Shown: one piece after another, positions 25,420 to 34,810 of the stretch
How the letters are laid out: each line of letters opens with the position of its first letter
How positions within the stretch are numbered: position 1 is the first letter of the stretch
NCBI RefSeq assembly: GCF_027920545.1
Contig: NZ_CP115859.1
Span: forward strand, 2,288,001 to 2,352,000
DNA length: 64,000 nucleotides
DNA from: Chryseobacterium camelliae
Lineage (GTDB): Bacteria; Bacteroidota; Bacteroidia; Flavobacteriales; Weeksellaceae
Direction of reading: 5' to 3'
Notes under the pieces: model-generated
The model's database searches: none
What the model saw: only the letters and a program-made list of their open reading frames with translations
What the model was told of the DNA's origin: nothing
Position numbers and translations under genes: made by a program

Positions 25420-26343
25420 CTAATCCAATTTTACTTTGTCGTTATATTTTGGATTGAAATTCTTCGGTGTTATTTTCTTTAAAGTCTTCCCAAAGTTATT
25501 GATAATTTGAGTCATATTGTCAAAATCAACTACGTGAAGATCATCGCTTTCGTTATGATAGTGGGTTGCTTCCGTCATATCAACTGTTGAAAAAGAATGC
25601 GCAATAATTTTCTTTTTCACAAAACTTACATTGTCTGATCTGTAAAATAATTGTTGAGCTGCATAAGGATCTGGATTTACTTTTAAACCGTTTGCTGCAT
25701 TTTTATTAAACAATTCATCCAGATCAGAAAACTCATCACCCGTCATGAATAGAGCGTTTTTTCCGAACTGGGATTCTGTAGCCACCATTTCAAAATTGAA
25801 AAGAGCGGTCATATTGTTATAAATTTTGTCTAGTGCTTTATCTTCGGAAATAGCTCTGGAGCCAAGCATTCCTTTTTCTTCTCCGTTAAACGCCATGAAA
25901 ACCATCGAAAATTCAGGTTTTTCATTTTTAAAATACTCTGAAATTCCTACCAGTGTAGTGATGCCACTTGCGTCATCATCGGCTCCGTTATAAATGTTAT
26001 CACCGCTTTTTTTGCTGGTTCCGATGTGATCAAAATGCCCGGAAAACCCGAGGTATTTATCCGTTTTTCCTTTTTTTACTCCACAAACATTATATACCGT
26101 TTTTCCTTTATAGTTAAATGGAACCAGGTAAGAGTTTCCGGTACAGTATTCCAGGTTGTTTTCTTTGAAAAGCTGGGCAATATAGTTGGCTGCATTCTCA
26201 TTTTCCTGAGTTCCGATTTCACGGCCTTTCATTTCATCTGATGCTAATGTTGCCAGAACGGTATTGATTCTCTCCTTGGAAACTTCCTGAGCAAAAGAGA
26301 ATATAGAGAAAAGTGAAAAAGTAAGATAAGTAAGTTTTTTCAT
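25420..26343 (-). CDS. Secreted M28-family zinc metallopeptidase
   Basis: The 307-residue protein has a signal peptide (about 1-18, FSFAQ). The co-catalytic two-zinc site of the M28 family is visible: His103 in SGHFDHIG, the bridging Asp122 in NGADDDASG, the catalytic Glu pair 155-156 in NGEEKG, Glu185 in NFEM, and the last His in THYHNESDD. It probably acts as an aminopeptidase in the periplasm or outside the cell. No C-terminal sorting domain is present. It is transcribed separately from the ABC exporter, 53 bases upstream of it. Confidence 0.92.
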   Translation of the reverse strand: MKKLTYLTFSLFSIFSFAQEVSKERINTVLATLASDEMKGREIGTQENENAANYIAQLFKENNLEYCTGNSYLVPFNYKGKTVYNVCGVKKGKTDKYLGFSGHFDHIGTSKKSGDNIYNGADDDASGITTLVGISEYFKNEKPEFSMVFMAFNGEEKGMLGSRAISEDKALDKIYNNMTALFNFEMVATESQFGKNALFMTGDEFSDLDELFNKNAANGLKVNPDPYAAQQLFYRSDNVSFVKKKIIAHSFSTVDMTEATHYHNESDDLHVVDFDNMTQIINNFGKTLKKITPKNFNPKYNDKVKLD

Positions 26344-26754
26344 TGTATTGATTTATAGGTAATCTGTCGCAGGTTTTGTGAAAATGTTGCATTTAAATTT
26401 TATTTTCCTCAGATTATACAATCTTTATGGATGTTTCTATCATAATTTTTGAAATAAAAAGGCGTATTTATTTGTGAAATCGTTTATTTAAGAATTCATT
26501 TAAACGCAAAAGGTTTATTTTTTAACTGCTGATTTTAGATGGCAAAAGCAAATAAATTTGCTACGCGAAGCTGAAACATTAGCTTCTTCCAATCAATTGG
26601 TTGATTCATCTTTGCTTCTTGAAAAAATATTTTATAATTAAATCTTAACGTTAGAAAATCATAGATTATTAACTTCTGAAGTTTTGTTGAGATGAAGAAT
26701 AAAAAAACAGCTCCTAAAAAAGAAGCTGTTCTCACTCAAAAAATCGTTGTAAGG
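26344..26754. other. 411-base region between M28 peptidase and DUF4293 genes
   Basis: No convincing gene. It contains the M28 gene leader, an AT-rich stretch with AAACGCAAAAGG around 26502, and a terminator for the DUF4293 gene at 26701-26731. A 66-codon frame on the minus strand (26535-26735) starts inside the terminator, has no plausible start signal and is probably not expressed. The part around 26500-26660 looks like repeat-derived DNA, but I cannot prove it from one copy. Confidence 0.5.
26701..26731 (-). terminator. Terminator after the DUF4293 gene
   Basis: AACAGCT (26706-26712) and AGCTGTT (26724-26730) form the stem, followed on the minus strand by seven T residues. Confidence 0.8.
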
Positions 26755-27144
26755 TTATCGAAGTCTGTCTACAGATTTTACGAGCCTCTCATCTTTTTTG
26801 ATATAGATGTTTGCAATAAACAAACAGATAATCGCAATCAATGAAAAAATTGGCTCAATACCCTTCTCGGGAAACTGAATTCCTCCGGATAATTTTAGTA
26901 ACCAGTATATCAATACTCCAATCAACAAAGCGTTTATAATAATGCTGATGGTATTCAGCAAAATTTGTCTTTTTCTGTTTTTAAAGCTGAATACACTCAG
27001 CAATCCAATCAAAACAAGCATAATACAGGCAATATTCAGTACAGGAAAACTATCAGAAATGATAATATCCTGTCCTGTAACGAACAGAAACACAGCAGCT
27101 AAAACTGCTAAAAAACTCCATATAGTCTGTATTCTTTGTAGCAT
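26755..27144 (-). CDS. DUF4293 membrane protein
   Basis: The 129-residue protein has four membrane helices and the typical start MLQRIQTIWSFLAVLAAVFLF. The charged C-terminus (KKDERLVKSVDRLR) follows the last helix. The DUF4293 family is found beside rho in many Bacteroidota, as here, where it is divergent from rho with interlocked promoters. Its function is unknown. Confidence 0.87.
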   Translation of the reverse strand: MLQRIQTIWSFLAVLAAVFLFVTGQDIIISDSFPVLNIACIMLVLIGLLSVFSFKNRKRQILLNTISIIINALLIGVLIYWLLKLSGGIQFPEKGIEPIFSLIAIICLFIANIYIKKDERLVKSVDRLR

Positions 27145-27162
27145 TGAATATTAAATTCTAGG

Positions 27163-27193
27163 CAAAAATAATATAAATTTTGCACAATTCAAA
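27163..27193 (-). promoter_or_regulatory. Promoter of the DUF4293 gene
   Basis: On the minus strand TTTG (27193-27190), 19 bases, then TATTTTTG (27170-27163) fit the Bacteroidota -33/-7 consensus. The ATG lies 18 bases downstream. It interlocks with the rho promoter at 27179-27209. Confidence 0.65.
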
Positions 27194-27209
27194 AATAAGT
27201 GTAGATTTG
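27179..27209 (+). promoter_or_regulatory. Promoter of rho
   Basis: TTTG (27179-27182), a 19-base spacer and TAGATTTG (27202-27209) match the -33/-7 consensus. The leader before the rho ATG is about 75 bases, which is long for this genome and leaves room for autoregulation, known for rho in other bacteria. Confidence 0.65.
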
Positions 27210-27290
27210 CATTATACGATATGTACTTGAAAACAACAGTCACCGGACTTACTTTTCTTACTCACAATTAATTACATTTTTACATTAAAT

Positions 27291-29096
27291 ATGTTTAACA
27301 TTGAAACGTTAAGGTCAAAATCCGTAACGGACTTGACTAAAATCTTAAAAGATTTGGGCGTTAAAGTTGCAAGAAACAGCAATGAGAATGATAAAATCTT
27401 TGCGATTCTTGACTTTCAGGCTTCTAACCCTAAAGTTGCTAAAGATTATTTCAACGCCACAGAAAGCAGTATGAATACTGAAGAAACCCCCGCAGAGAAA
27501 GTTGTTAAAGCACCTGCGAAGAAGGCAGCTCCTAAAAAAGCAGCACCACCAAAACCTAAAGCGGAAGTAAAACCGCAGACTGAAGAAAAGGCAGAAGAAA
27601 AAGAAATTGCTCCAGAACAGCCGGTACAGGCAGAGGAAATAAAAGCAGAAACCAATACTGAAGATACTTCTAGCCCATCTGCGGCCAAGAAAAAAAGAAA
27701 AAGACTTCCTTCTGCAAATACCAATAATACCCCTGAAAATATTCAGGAAAAAACAGAAGCTCCTAAAAATACAGAATCTCAAGAACCTGTTTTAACAGAC
27801 GAAAAGCCGACTTCTCCTCAACATCAGGCTAGGCCTCAGAAAGGTCAGAATCATCCGCAAAACAGCGGAAACCAACATAAAAACCAACAACACCATAATC
27901 AGCATCAAAATCAGAACAAGCAACAACAGCAACATTCTGAAAGAAGTGAAGAGCATCACGAGTCGAAGAAAGAATTCAGCTTCGACGGAATGGTAAGCAT
28001 TGAAGGTGTTCTGGAGATATTACCGGATAACTACGGATTTTTACGTTCTTCGGATTTTAGCTATATCTCTTCTCCGGATGATGTGTATGTTTCTACTGCA
28101 CAAATCAGAAACTTTGGATTAAAGACCGGAGATACCGTAAAAGGTATTGTAAGATTGCCAAAAGAAGGAGAGAAATATTTTTCTTTACTAAGACCTACTG
28201 AAGTAAACGGACGTGATTTAGCATTTATTAAAGACCGTGTTGCTTTTGAATATTTAACACCGCTTTTCCCGGAAGAAAAATTCAATCTGGCAGGAAATCA
28301 TTCAACGATTTCTACAAGGATTGTTGATCTGTTTGCTCCAATCGGAAAAGGACAAAGAGCCATGATTGTTGCCCAGCCAAAAACGGGTAAAACAATGTTG
28401 CTGAAAGATATCGCAAATTCTATTGCGGCAAATCACCCGGAAGTGTATATGATGGTTTTGCTGATCGATGAACGTCCGGAAGAGGTTACCGATATGGAAA
28501 GAAGTGTAAATGCAGAAGTGATTGCCTCTACATTTGACGAAGCTGCGGATAAGCACGTGAAAGTTGCGAATCTTGTTCTTGCAAAAGCACAAAGAATGGT
28601 GGAATGCGGTCATGATGTCGTTATTTTATTAGACTCAATTACCCGATTGGCAAGAGCGTATAACACCGTTACTCCTGCTTCTGGTAAAGTTCTTTCCGGA
28701 GGTGTTGACGCCAATGCGCTTCACAAACCGAAAAGATTCTTTGGTGCAGCAAGAAAGATTGAAGGAGGTGGTTCTTTAACGATCATTGCGACGGCACTTA
28801 TTGATACCGGTTCCAAAATGGATGAGGTTATCTTTGAAGAATTCAAAGGAACGGGTAACATGGAACTTCAGCTGGACAGAAAAATTGCCAACAGAAGGAT
28901 TTATCCCGCAATCGATTTAGTGGCATCCAGCACCCGTAGAGACGATCTTCTTTTAGATGAAGTAACTTCCCAGAGAATGTGGATTTTCAGAAAATATCTT
29001 TCGGAAATGAACCCTGTGGAAGCTATGGAATTCGTTAATAAAAACATTCGAGGAACTTTGAATAACGAAGAATTCCTAATGTCTATGAATAAGTAA
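27291..29096 (+). CDS. rho: Transcription termination factor Rho with a long disordered insert
   Basis: Rho is a hexameric RNA-dependent ATPase that ends transcription of untranslated RNA. The N-terminal helical domain (1-55) is split from the RNA-binding cold-shock-like domain (from about 230: [17 protein letters not shown]) by about 170 residues of low-complexity sequence: Lys/Ala/Pro/Glu-rich to about 140, then Asn/Gln/His-rich at 180-225. The ATPase domain has Walker A AQPKTGKT at about 361-368 and the [21 protein letters not shown] stretch (here [16 protein letters not shown]). Bacteroidota Rho proteins often carry such inserts, and in Bacteroides the region has been linked to phase separation. 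Confidence 0.97.
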   Translation: MFNIETLRSKSVTDLTKILKDLGVKVARNSNENDKIFAILDFQASNPKVAKDYFNATESSMNTEETPAEKVVKAPAKKAAPKKAAPPKPKAEVKPQTEEKAEEKEIAPEQPVQAEEIKAETNTEDTSSPSAAKKKRKRLPSANTNNTPENIQEKTEAPKNTESQEPVLTDEKPTSPQHQARPQKGQNHPQNSGNQHKNQQHHNQHQNQNKQQQQHSERSEEHHESKKEFSFDGMVSIEGVLEILPDNYGFLRSSDFSYISSPDDVYVSTAQIRNFGLKTGDTVKGIVRLPKEGEKYFSLLRPTEVNGRDLAFIKDRVAFEYLTPLFPEEKFNLAGNHSTISTRIVDLFAPIGKGQRAMIVAQPKTGKTMLLKDIANSIAANHPEVYMMVLLIDERPEEVTDMERSVNAEVIASTFDEAADKHVKVANLVLAKAQRMVECGHDVVILLDSITRLARAYNTVTPASGKVLSGGVDANALHKPKRFFGAARKIEGGGSLTIIATALIDTGSKMDEVIFEEFKGTGNMELQLDRKIANRRIYPAIDLVASSTRRDDLLLDEVTSQRMWIFRKYLSEMNPVEAMEFVNKNIRGTLNNEEFLMSMNK

Positions 29097-29116
29097 ATTA
29101 ATTTAATATTGTTAAT

Positions 29117-29150
29117 AAAAAAGCACGAATAGAAATGTTCGTGCTTTTTT
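29117..29150 (+). terminator. Terminator after rho
   Basis: AAAAAAGCACGAA (29117-29129) pairs perfectly with TTCGTGCTTTTTT (29138-29150). Confidence 0.88.
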
Positions 29151-29299
29151 GTTTGAAAATCTGAAGATCAGAACTGAATATTTTAATTAATTATCAAATT
29201 GATTGATCTCTTCAAATTTCAATATTCTTTATTTTAAAAATTTAATTCATTCTAAATCAATATATCAATGTTAAAGATTTATTAAAGTAATCTGCATTT

Positions 29300-29331
29300 T
29301 TTGAATATGGGCTAATTTATGGCTAACTTTG
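29300..29331 (+). promoter_or_regulatory. Superoxide dismutase promoter
   Basis: TTTG (29300-29303), a 20-base spacer and TAACTTTG (29324-29331) fit the Bacteroidota consensus; the ATG is at 29356. Confidence 0.65.
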
Positions 29332-29355
29332 GGTTATAACATTAAAAATAAAATT

Positions 29356-29952
29356 ATGTCATTTGAATTACCACAACTAGGATATGCTTACGATGCACTA
29401 GAGCCGACTATTGATGCAAGAACGATGGAAATCCACCACACTAAGCATCACCAGGCATATATTGACAATTTAAATAATGCAATCAAAGGAACTGATTTAG
29501 AAGGAAAAACGATAGAAGAAATCTGCCAGACAGGTACTGATAAACCGGCAGTAAGAAATAATGGAGGAGGTCACTTTAACCACTCTTTATTTTGGGAAAT
29601 CTTAACTCCCGGAGGAAGCAATGAACCTGTAGGAAATGTAAAAGCTGCTATCGAAGCTTACGGTGGTCTTGAAAAATTTAAAACTGATTTTTCTGATGCT
29701 GCTAAAACAAGATTTGGTTCAGGATGGGCTTGGTTGGTAAAAAATGCTGACGGTTCTGTTTCTGTATCTTCTACTCCGAACCAAGATAATCCATTAATGC
29801 CTGTTGCAGATGTAAAAGGAACTCCTGTTTTAGGACTTGACGTTTGGGAGCATGCTTATTATTTGAACTACCAGAACAGAAGACCTGACTATGTAGCAGC
29901 GTTTTTCTCTGTAGTAAACTGGGATAAGGTAGAGGAGTTATTCAACAAATAA
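29356..29952 (+). CDS. sodA: Superoxide dismutase, probably manganese type
   Basis: The enzyme converts superoxide to oxygen and peroxide. From the ATG at 29356 the protein is 198 residues, beginning [17 protein letters not shown]; an upstream in-frame start at 29329 lies inside the promoter. Metal ligands are in [22 protein letters not shown], and DVWEHAYYL. The Gly-Gly before HFNH and the Gln in NQDNPLM are the pattern of Mn enzymes, while Fe enzymes carry the key Gln in the HFNH region. Cambialistic use of iron remains possible. There is no signal peptide, so it is cytoplasmic. Confidence 0.92.
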   Translation: MSFELPQLGYAYDALEPTIDARTMEIHHTKHHQAYIDNLNNAIKGTDLEGKTIEEICQTGTDKPAVRNNGGGHFNHSLFWEILTPGGSNEPVGNVKAAIEAYGGLEKFKTDFSDAAKTRFGSGWAWLVKNADGSVSVSSTPNQDNPLMPVADVKGTPVLGLDVWEHAYYLNYQNRRPDYVAAFFSVVNWDKVEELFNK

Positions 29953-29973
29953 TTACTCGTTATTTATAAAAAG

Positions 29974-30004
29974 AAAAGGTTCAGAATTATTCTGAACCTT
30001 TTTT
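29974..30004. terminator. Bidirectional terminator between sod and the T9SS type A gene
   Basis: AAAAGGTTCAGAA (29974-29986) pairs with TTCTGAACCTTTT (29990-30002); T or A tracts lie on both sides and the flanking genes converge. Confidence 0.85.
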
Positions 30005-30025
30005 GTTGAATAGAATTGTAACTTG

Positions 30026-31738
30026 TTATTTAACAATAACTTTTTTCGTAATCGTTTTATTGTTAATATTGATGTTTAATAAATAAGTTGCTTTAGGTAA
30101 GCTTTGTACATTGATCTGAGTTGAGTTTCCTTTTAATATGTTTTTTCCTGACATATCCAATAATTCCCAAGAAGCAATTTTTTCATTTCCAGAATCTATA
30201 TTTATATAAGTAGATGAGGGGTTAGGAGATATATTGATTGCCATATTGTCCAGGATTTTTCTTTCCTCTATGTCTAAATTCAATACCATTCCTCTTTGAT
30301 TATTATTTGATTTAAATCTAGAAAAGTCATCAGGAATTCTTTGGCATGGAGCAATAAAAGCGTGATAATTTGCACCATTCTGAATGTGAGTTCCAGGTAA
30401 AAGGCTAATTGTTTCGCCAGCTTGCATTGTAATATTATGTCTAGGACTTAAAATATAATTATCTTTAGTGGTAATTGTTTTTCCAACTCGATAGTAAAAG
30501 GAAATATTACTTTCAGAAGTTAAAACCAAATCATTCATACATTGGTAATAATTGGTTTCAAAAGCAGGAATTAATTGAGGTAAGCCATATTTGGCAGTCT
30601 GACTATTTCCTAGATTTACCGCATTAGCTGTAACATTCATATTGGAGCTAAAAACATTAGGGTTGTTAATTTGTCCCAAGGAAGTGGCTCCACTTCTAGT
30701 TAAATAAATTGCTCCATATTTATTTCTTTGGATAGCTGTATATGAATTACCTGATGGATATGTAAAGATTTGCATAGAATTAACATTCCCTGTTGTGGAG
30801 CCTAAAAGATCAATTGCAAATACGCTTTTGTTTGCAAGAAACAATACTGAGGAATTGCTATTAAATTCAGGCAAATAATTAAATATTCCGTTTACTACAA
30901 GAGAATAATCATTGGTAATAGTACCTGTTACTGCATCAAAAGACAATACTCTATTATTAGTTTGTTCACCTGTTGGGCTATTCCAATGAGATATACAAAT
31001 ATAATTGGTGAAATTAGGATTGTTTATTCTAGGAGAAACTTTAATGCTGTAAAAATTTCCTGGACCAAGTGTATTAGGGACGTTTAAACTACTTACTACA
31101 GGGTTTCCATTTGAAAATCCTTGGTTATCAATCATATAGCTGTAAAGATTGTTCCCATTTGGAATAAGTATCCAGTATGTGTTGTTTGTAGCACCGGCAA
31201 CAGCTGTAATTGCTTCTGAACCAAAATTGGCACCAACATTATCAGTAACGTGAATATTTTTAACGTTTTGAACAACATCACCAAGAGGTACTCCGTTTAC
31301 TACTGAACCTAACGACATATCAACTATAGAATATGTAATTCTATTATTGGGACCTAGTGGTTCGTGACCTATAGGTGTCATAAAAACAAAATACTGATTA
31401 GAATTAGCCGGGTTTTTAACTATTGCAAGTTGTTGGTTCGACGTACCAAGATCATACGTAGCTGCTGGATATAATGTGCCATTTGGCATGGCTTGATTCT
31501 GTCTATTATATATATATTCACGACTTACATAAAAAAGTAAATTACCGTTACTATCACTAATTGAACCAGAGGCTTCCAGAGAAGATAAAGCACTATTGTT
31601 GATAACGGTAGGAGTGGCTCCGGAAAAATTTAAAGCCGCCTTATCTCCAAAATACCAATTGTCATTTTCTCCTTGTCCAAACAGTATATTGTATCCTAAA
31701 TTTATAAAAATTAGGAAAAGTATTTTTGGGGTTTTCAT
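30026..31738 (-). CDS. T9SS type A sorting domain protein with propeller-like body
   Basis: The 570-residue secreted protein has a signal peptide (about 1-21, ending NILFGQ). The body starts with NDNWYFGDKAALNFSG and contains many short beta-type repeats resembling a propeller (for example NSNQYFVFMTP, TYWILIPNGNNLYSYMID). A linker with NYHAFIAPCQ precedes the C-terminal type A sorting signal (NISPNPSSTYINIDSG to the end VIVK). It would be secreted by the type IX system and anchored or released at the surface. The gene is the last of a minus-strand group with the two coiled-coil proteins (gap of 3 bases), suggesting one operon. Function unknown. Confidence 0.85.
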   Translation of the reverse strand: MKTPKILFLIFINLGYNILFGQGENDNWYFGDKAALNFSGATPTVINNSALSSLEASGSISDSNGNLLFYVSREYIYNRQNQAMPNGTLYPAATYDLGTSNQQLAIVKNPANSNQYFVFMTPIGHEPLGPNNRITYSIVDMSLGSVVNGVPLGDVVQNVKNIHVTDNVGANFGSEAITAVAGATNNTYWILIPNGNNLYSYMIDNQGFSNGNPVVSSLNVPNTLGPGNFYSIKVSPRINNPNFTNYICISHWNSPTGEQTNNRVLSFDAVTGTITNDYSLVVNGIFNYLPEFNSNSSVLFLANKSVFAIDLLGSTTGNVNSMQIFTYPSGNSYTAIQRNKYGAIYLTRSGATSLGQINNPNVFSSNMNVTANAVNLGNSQTAKYGLPQLIPAFETNYYQCMNDLVLTSESNISFYYRVGKTITTKDNYILSPRHNITMQAGETISLLPGTHIQNGANYHAFIAPCQRIPDDFSRFKSNNNQRGMVLNLDIEERKILDNMAINISPNPSSTYINIDSGNEKIASWELLDMSGKNILKGNSTQINVQSLPKATYLLNININNKTITKKVIVK

Positions 31739-31741
31739 AAA

Positions 31742-32389
31742 TTATTTTTTTAATTTAGAATTGTTTTCAAGCTTTTCAATTCTCTTCTGCTGCTCTTTTA
31801 TCAACTTATTTTGTTCAATAGTATAAAGAGTCAGTTCTTCAATTTTTTGCAGAAGCTTGATTTGAAATTCACCTACATTCACTCCTTCTTTTTCCATTTC
31901 TTTAGCAGAAGCAATTTCCGGTAAATGTTTTTTCTCCTTGATATGCTTTTCCACTTCTTCTAATTTTGGAAGAGCATAGTCTTCTTCAAAAACAAAATCA
32001 GCGGTTGGAGTAAGGGTTACTTTTATTTCTTTAGCTTCTAGTTTACCTTGAACCATTGCATTTCCATTTTCGCCATTAATAATAAAGGCTTTATCCCACT
32101 CCCAGTTTGAGTAGTCTGTATCATAAGCACTTCTAAATGCGATATGCAATGTTTTCCTTCCATCATCGGGAGTATGAAATCTCCAAGAATTCGATCCTGA
32201 ACTTACTATGTCGCTAAAGATTGCATGGCCTGCAACTTCTAATGTTGATAGGGGATTATTGGTGCCTATACCTATGTTGGCTGATGTTGGGTTAACCGTT
32301 GTTCCAATAGTGCTACCTGCAGGTGCATAAATTTGTGCGGATACTAATGCAGAAGTGAAAATGGCTAATGAAAAAATTTGTTTTTTCAT
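31742..32389 (-). CDS. Tail-fibre-like coiled-coil protein (paralogue A)
   Basis: The 215-residue exported protein has a signal peptide (about 1-18, ALVSAQ). The N-terminal part carries the IGIGTNNPLSTLEVAG motif typical of phage-tail-fibre-like and S74-associated surface proteins. The C-terminal third (from PKLEEVEKHIKEKKHLPE) is helical and ends in a coiled coil with heptads (LLQKIEELTLYTIEQNKLIKEQQ, in part). It is a paralogue of the next gene upstream, 11 bases away. No peptidase S74 catalytic pair is visible. A trimeric surface fibre is likely but unproven. Confidence 0.78.
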   Translation of the reverse strand: MKKQIFSLAIFTSALVSAQIYAPAGSTIGTTVNPTSANIGIGTNNPLSTLEVAGHAIFSDIVSSGSNSWRFHTPDDGRKTLHIAFRSAYDTDYSNWEWDKAFIINGENGNAMVQGKLEAKEIKVTLTPTADFVFEEDYALPKLEEVEKHIKEKKHLPEIASAKEMEKEGVNVGEFQIKLLQKIEELTLYTIEQNKLIKEQQKRIEKLENNSKLKK

Positions 32390-32400
32390 AGTTTAAAAAA

Positions 32401-33150
32401 TTATTTTTTAGTGATTTTAGATTCTAATTCTTTGATTCGTTTATTTTGTTCAATAGTATAAAGAGTAAGTTCTTCTATTTTTTGTAGTAATAAATTTATC
32501 ATTTCACCTGTATTCATGCCGTTTTCTTTAATTTCCTTAGCAGAAGGTATGTTGGGTAGATGATTATTTTTCTTTGTAAATTCTTCTATATACTCAAGAG
32601 TAGGCATTTTATATTCTGGTTTCAAAGTAGAGATTCCTGTGTAATATTTTTGAAATACATAATCTGCAGGAACATTTAGATCTACTTTTACCTCTTCGGC
32701 ATGAATCAGCCCTTTTACGGTTAATTGTGAATCAGGATTTAGTGAACCAATGCCAATGTTACCATTATTAAGTATGGTCATTCTAGGTAGAGCACGTGTG
32801 AAAAATCGAACTCCATCATTGCCTGAAACCCAAAGTTCAGCTGAAGATAATGTGGAAGGTGCAGCGATACCATATTGTCCCATAGAATAATTGGGTGTGG
32901 ATAGTGTTGGGATAGTTGTATTTGATACTGTAAATCTTGCATCATCACCAAAATTAATTACTGCTGCCCCGTCAATATACATATCTCCATTCGCAATATG
33001 TAGCTTTCGTAAGGGATTATTATGTCCAATTGCGATATTTCCGGATGATGGATTAATTGTTGTTCCTGTAATACTACCTGTCGGAGTATAAATTTGAGCA
33101 GAGACTGCTATAGAGGCCAAAATAGCCAATGATAAAATTTGCTTTTTCAT
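32401..33150 (-). CDS. Tail-fibre-like coiled-coil protein (paralogue B)
   Basis: This 249-residue paralogue of the protein at 31742-32389 has a nearly identical signal peptide (MKKQILSLAIL) and N-terminus (GNIAIGHNNPLRKLHIANG), a second IGIGSLNPDSQLTVKG repeat at about 135, and the same C-terminal helix LLQKIEELTLYTIEQN. The middle differs from paralogue A. It is first of three genes in the same direction ending with the T9SS type A protein. The upstream stretch has no recognisable -7 box. The conserved tail hints at partner binding or trimer formation (inference). Confidence 0.78.
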   Translation of the reverse strand: MKKQILSLAILASIAVSAQIYTPTGSITGTTINPSSGNIAIGHNNPLRKLHIANGDMYIDGAAVINFGDDARFTVSNTTIPTLSTPNYSMGQYGIAAPSTLSSAELWVSGNDGVRFFTRALPRMTILNNGNIGIGSLNPDSQLTVKGLIHAEEVKVDLNVPADYVFQKYYTGISTLKPEYKMPTLEYIEEFTKKNNHLPNIPSAKEIKENGMNTGEMINLLLQKIEELTLYTIEQNKRIKELESKITKK

Positions 33151-33338
33151 GAGTTGATCCGTTATTATTTAAGATTAATTAATTTTTCAATCTTATGTGA
33201 ATAACAAATCTAATCAAAATTCTCCATGCTTATTTAAATAAGCTATGAATTTTATTTTAAGGTATTTAAGCAAATAAAAATTATTAATTCAATATTTATT
33301 TTGAAAAAAAATCCATATGTATTGGTGCAAATTTACAT

Positions 33339-33364
33339 GAAAAAAGCACTCAAAATGAGTGCTT
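33339..33364 (-). terminator. Terminator after the EEP nuclease gene
   Basis: AAGCACTCA (33344-33352) pairs with TGAGTGCTT (33356-33364) and is followed on the minus strand by a T run. Confidence 0.8.
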
Positions 33365-33373
33365 ATCCTGTAT

Positions 33374-34573
33374 TTATTTTTTTATATATTCTTTCTGGAC
33401 TACAGAAACCGCTGGGAAGTGATCACTGTATCCTCCGGTAAATCTGTCGCCGTCCCACGAACGCAAAGGATAGCCTTTCCATTGCCCTTCCTTATTAACT
33501 AAATAAGACGGAGCGTAAATCTCCGCTTTATATATGGAATAAGTTGGCGTTATTTTTTCTGCGGAATATAAATTCTTGGAAACAATAATCTGGTCAAATA
33601 AGTTGGGAGCATCTCTGTAAGCTAGAGAGGCAACTCCGGCTTTATATAATTTATACATTAAATTATAGTAAGGATATTTATCAGAAAGTTCACTTGGGTC
33701 TCCAACTGCACTCAGGTATTTTTTTAAACTCGGGCTTACAGGATCGTCATTGTAATCTCCCATTGAGAATAGTTTTATTCCCGGGCTTTCAGAAACTACT
33801 TTATCCATTTCGTTTTTTAAAACAGTCGCAGCTGCATTTCTTTTAGCCTGGGAAATTGCTTCACCACCTCTTCTTGAAGGCCAGTGATTCATAAAAATAC
33901 CCACTTTTTCACCATCCAATAATCCTATGGCAACCACGATATCTCTGGTGTATTCTCTTTTTCCGTCTTCGTCAAAAATCTTAATTTCTTTTTTGTAAGA
34001 ATGAAGTACCGAAAATCTGCCTTTCTGATAAATGATAGCGACGTCAATTCCTCTGGCGTCATAAGAATTGAAATGCACAATTCCGTAGTTGCTCTTTGCT
34101 AAAGCAGGCTGTTTTATTAAGTCTTCAATGACCTGCCTGTTCTCTACTTCAATAAGTCCGCAAATGGCAGGGTTGTCGTTTGTATATTGTCTTCCTAATT
34201 CAGAAATTACTTTTGCTTCGTTAGCCAATTTCTGATTGTAAAACTTTGTTCCCCATCTTTTAGGGCTGTTAGCTGTAAAATCATCTGCTAAAATTTGTTT
34301 GCGGATTACTTTTTTACCTATTAAAAGATCATCACTCCATTCTCCTTTATAGTCTTCGGTAGTTTCCAACAATTTTAAAGAATCTAAGGGAATGCTTCTA
34401 TGGAAGGCAGGGTTGGAAACAGCCAATGTTCCGTTGATATAATCAGCCGAAGGAATCGTGTCCCAAAGGTTTTCAACATTTAAAAATCCGACAGCGGCTC
34501 TTTTTACTTGTTTTTGCTGAGAAAACGTAAATCCGAAACAAAAAATGGCAGTAACGATTAAATATTTTTTCAT
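33374..34573 (-). CDS. Secreted endonuclease/exonuclease/phosphatase (EEP) family protein
   Basis: The 399-residue protein has a signal peptide (about 1-18, FTFSQ). The EEP fold is clear: VGFLNVENLWD, metal-binding Glu in CGLIEVENR, SYDARGIDVAIIY, the catalytic NHWPSRRGG, the MGDYNDDP motif, and the terminal YSDHFPA Asp-His pair. It would hydrolyse phosphodiester or phosphomonoester bonds, most likely as an extracellular or periplasmic nuclease. It is divergent from a TonB receptor and a DUF5689 lipoprotein, a combination that suggests nucleic-acid or organic-phosphate use. Confidence 0.88.
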   Translation of the reverse strand: MKKYLIVTAIFCFGFTFSQQKQVKRAAVGFLNVENLWDTIPSADYINGTLAVSNPAFHRSIPLDSLKLLETTEDYKGEWSDDLLIGKKVIRKQILADDFTANSPKRWGTKFYNQKLANEAKVISELGRQYTNDNPAICGLIEVENRQVIEDLIKQPALAKSNYGIVHFNSYDARGIDVAIIYQKGRFSVLHSYKKEIKIFDEDGKREYTRDIVVAIGLLDGEKVGIFMNHWPSRRGGEAISQAKRNAAATVLKNEMDKVVSESPGIKLFSMGDYNDDPVSPSLKKYLSAVGDPSELSDKYPYYNLMYKLYKAGVASLAYRDAPNLFDQIIVSKNLYSAEKITPTYSIYKAEIYAPSYLVNKEGQWKGYPLRSWDGDRFTGGYSDHFPAVSVVQKEYIKK

Positions 34574-34741
34574 ATTCTTAGTATTTTCAAAAAATGAGGG
34601 GGTAAAATTACTAATTTTATATAAGAATAAAGATTAAAAAAAATTAATACCTATCTTTTTATATTTAATTATGAAAAGGTGATATTTTTAGGATAATAAT
34701 CGCGGGTTAAGAAAAATTAATAGAATAAATTATTAAAAATG

Positions 34742-34771
34742 TTTGAGTTGATGAAAATAGTTCTAAATTTG
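34742..34771 (+). promoter_or_regulatory. Promoter of the TonB receptor/DUF5689 operon
   Basis: TTTG (34742-34745), an 18-base spacer and TAAATTTG (34764-34771) match the Bacteroidota consensus. The leader to the ATG at 34811 is about 35 bases and contains the purine-rich AAGAAGGAG. Confidence 0.65.
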
Positions 34772-34810
34772 TTGCCCCTTAATTAAAGAAGGAGTTAAAA
34801 AAGTTTATAT

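Noticed and set aside
26535..26735. 66-codon frame on the minus strand
   Set aside because: It begins inside a strong terminator, has no start signal or family likeness, and its surroundings look like spacer DNA.
27345..27782. 145-codon frame antisense to rho
   Set aside because: The Phe/Cys/Arg-rich translation is a shadow of the Lys/Glu-rich rho insert and has no signature of a protein.
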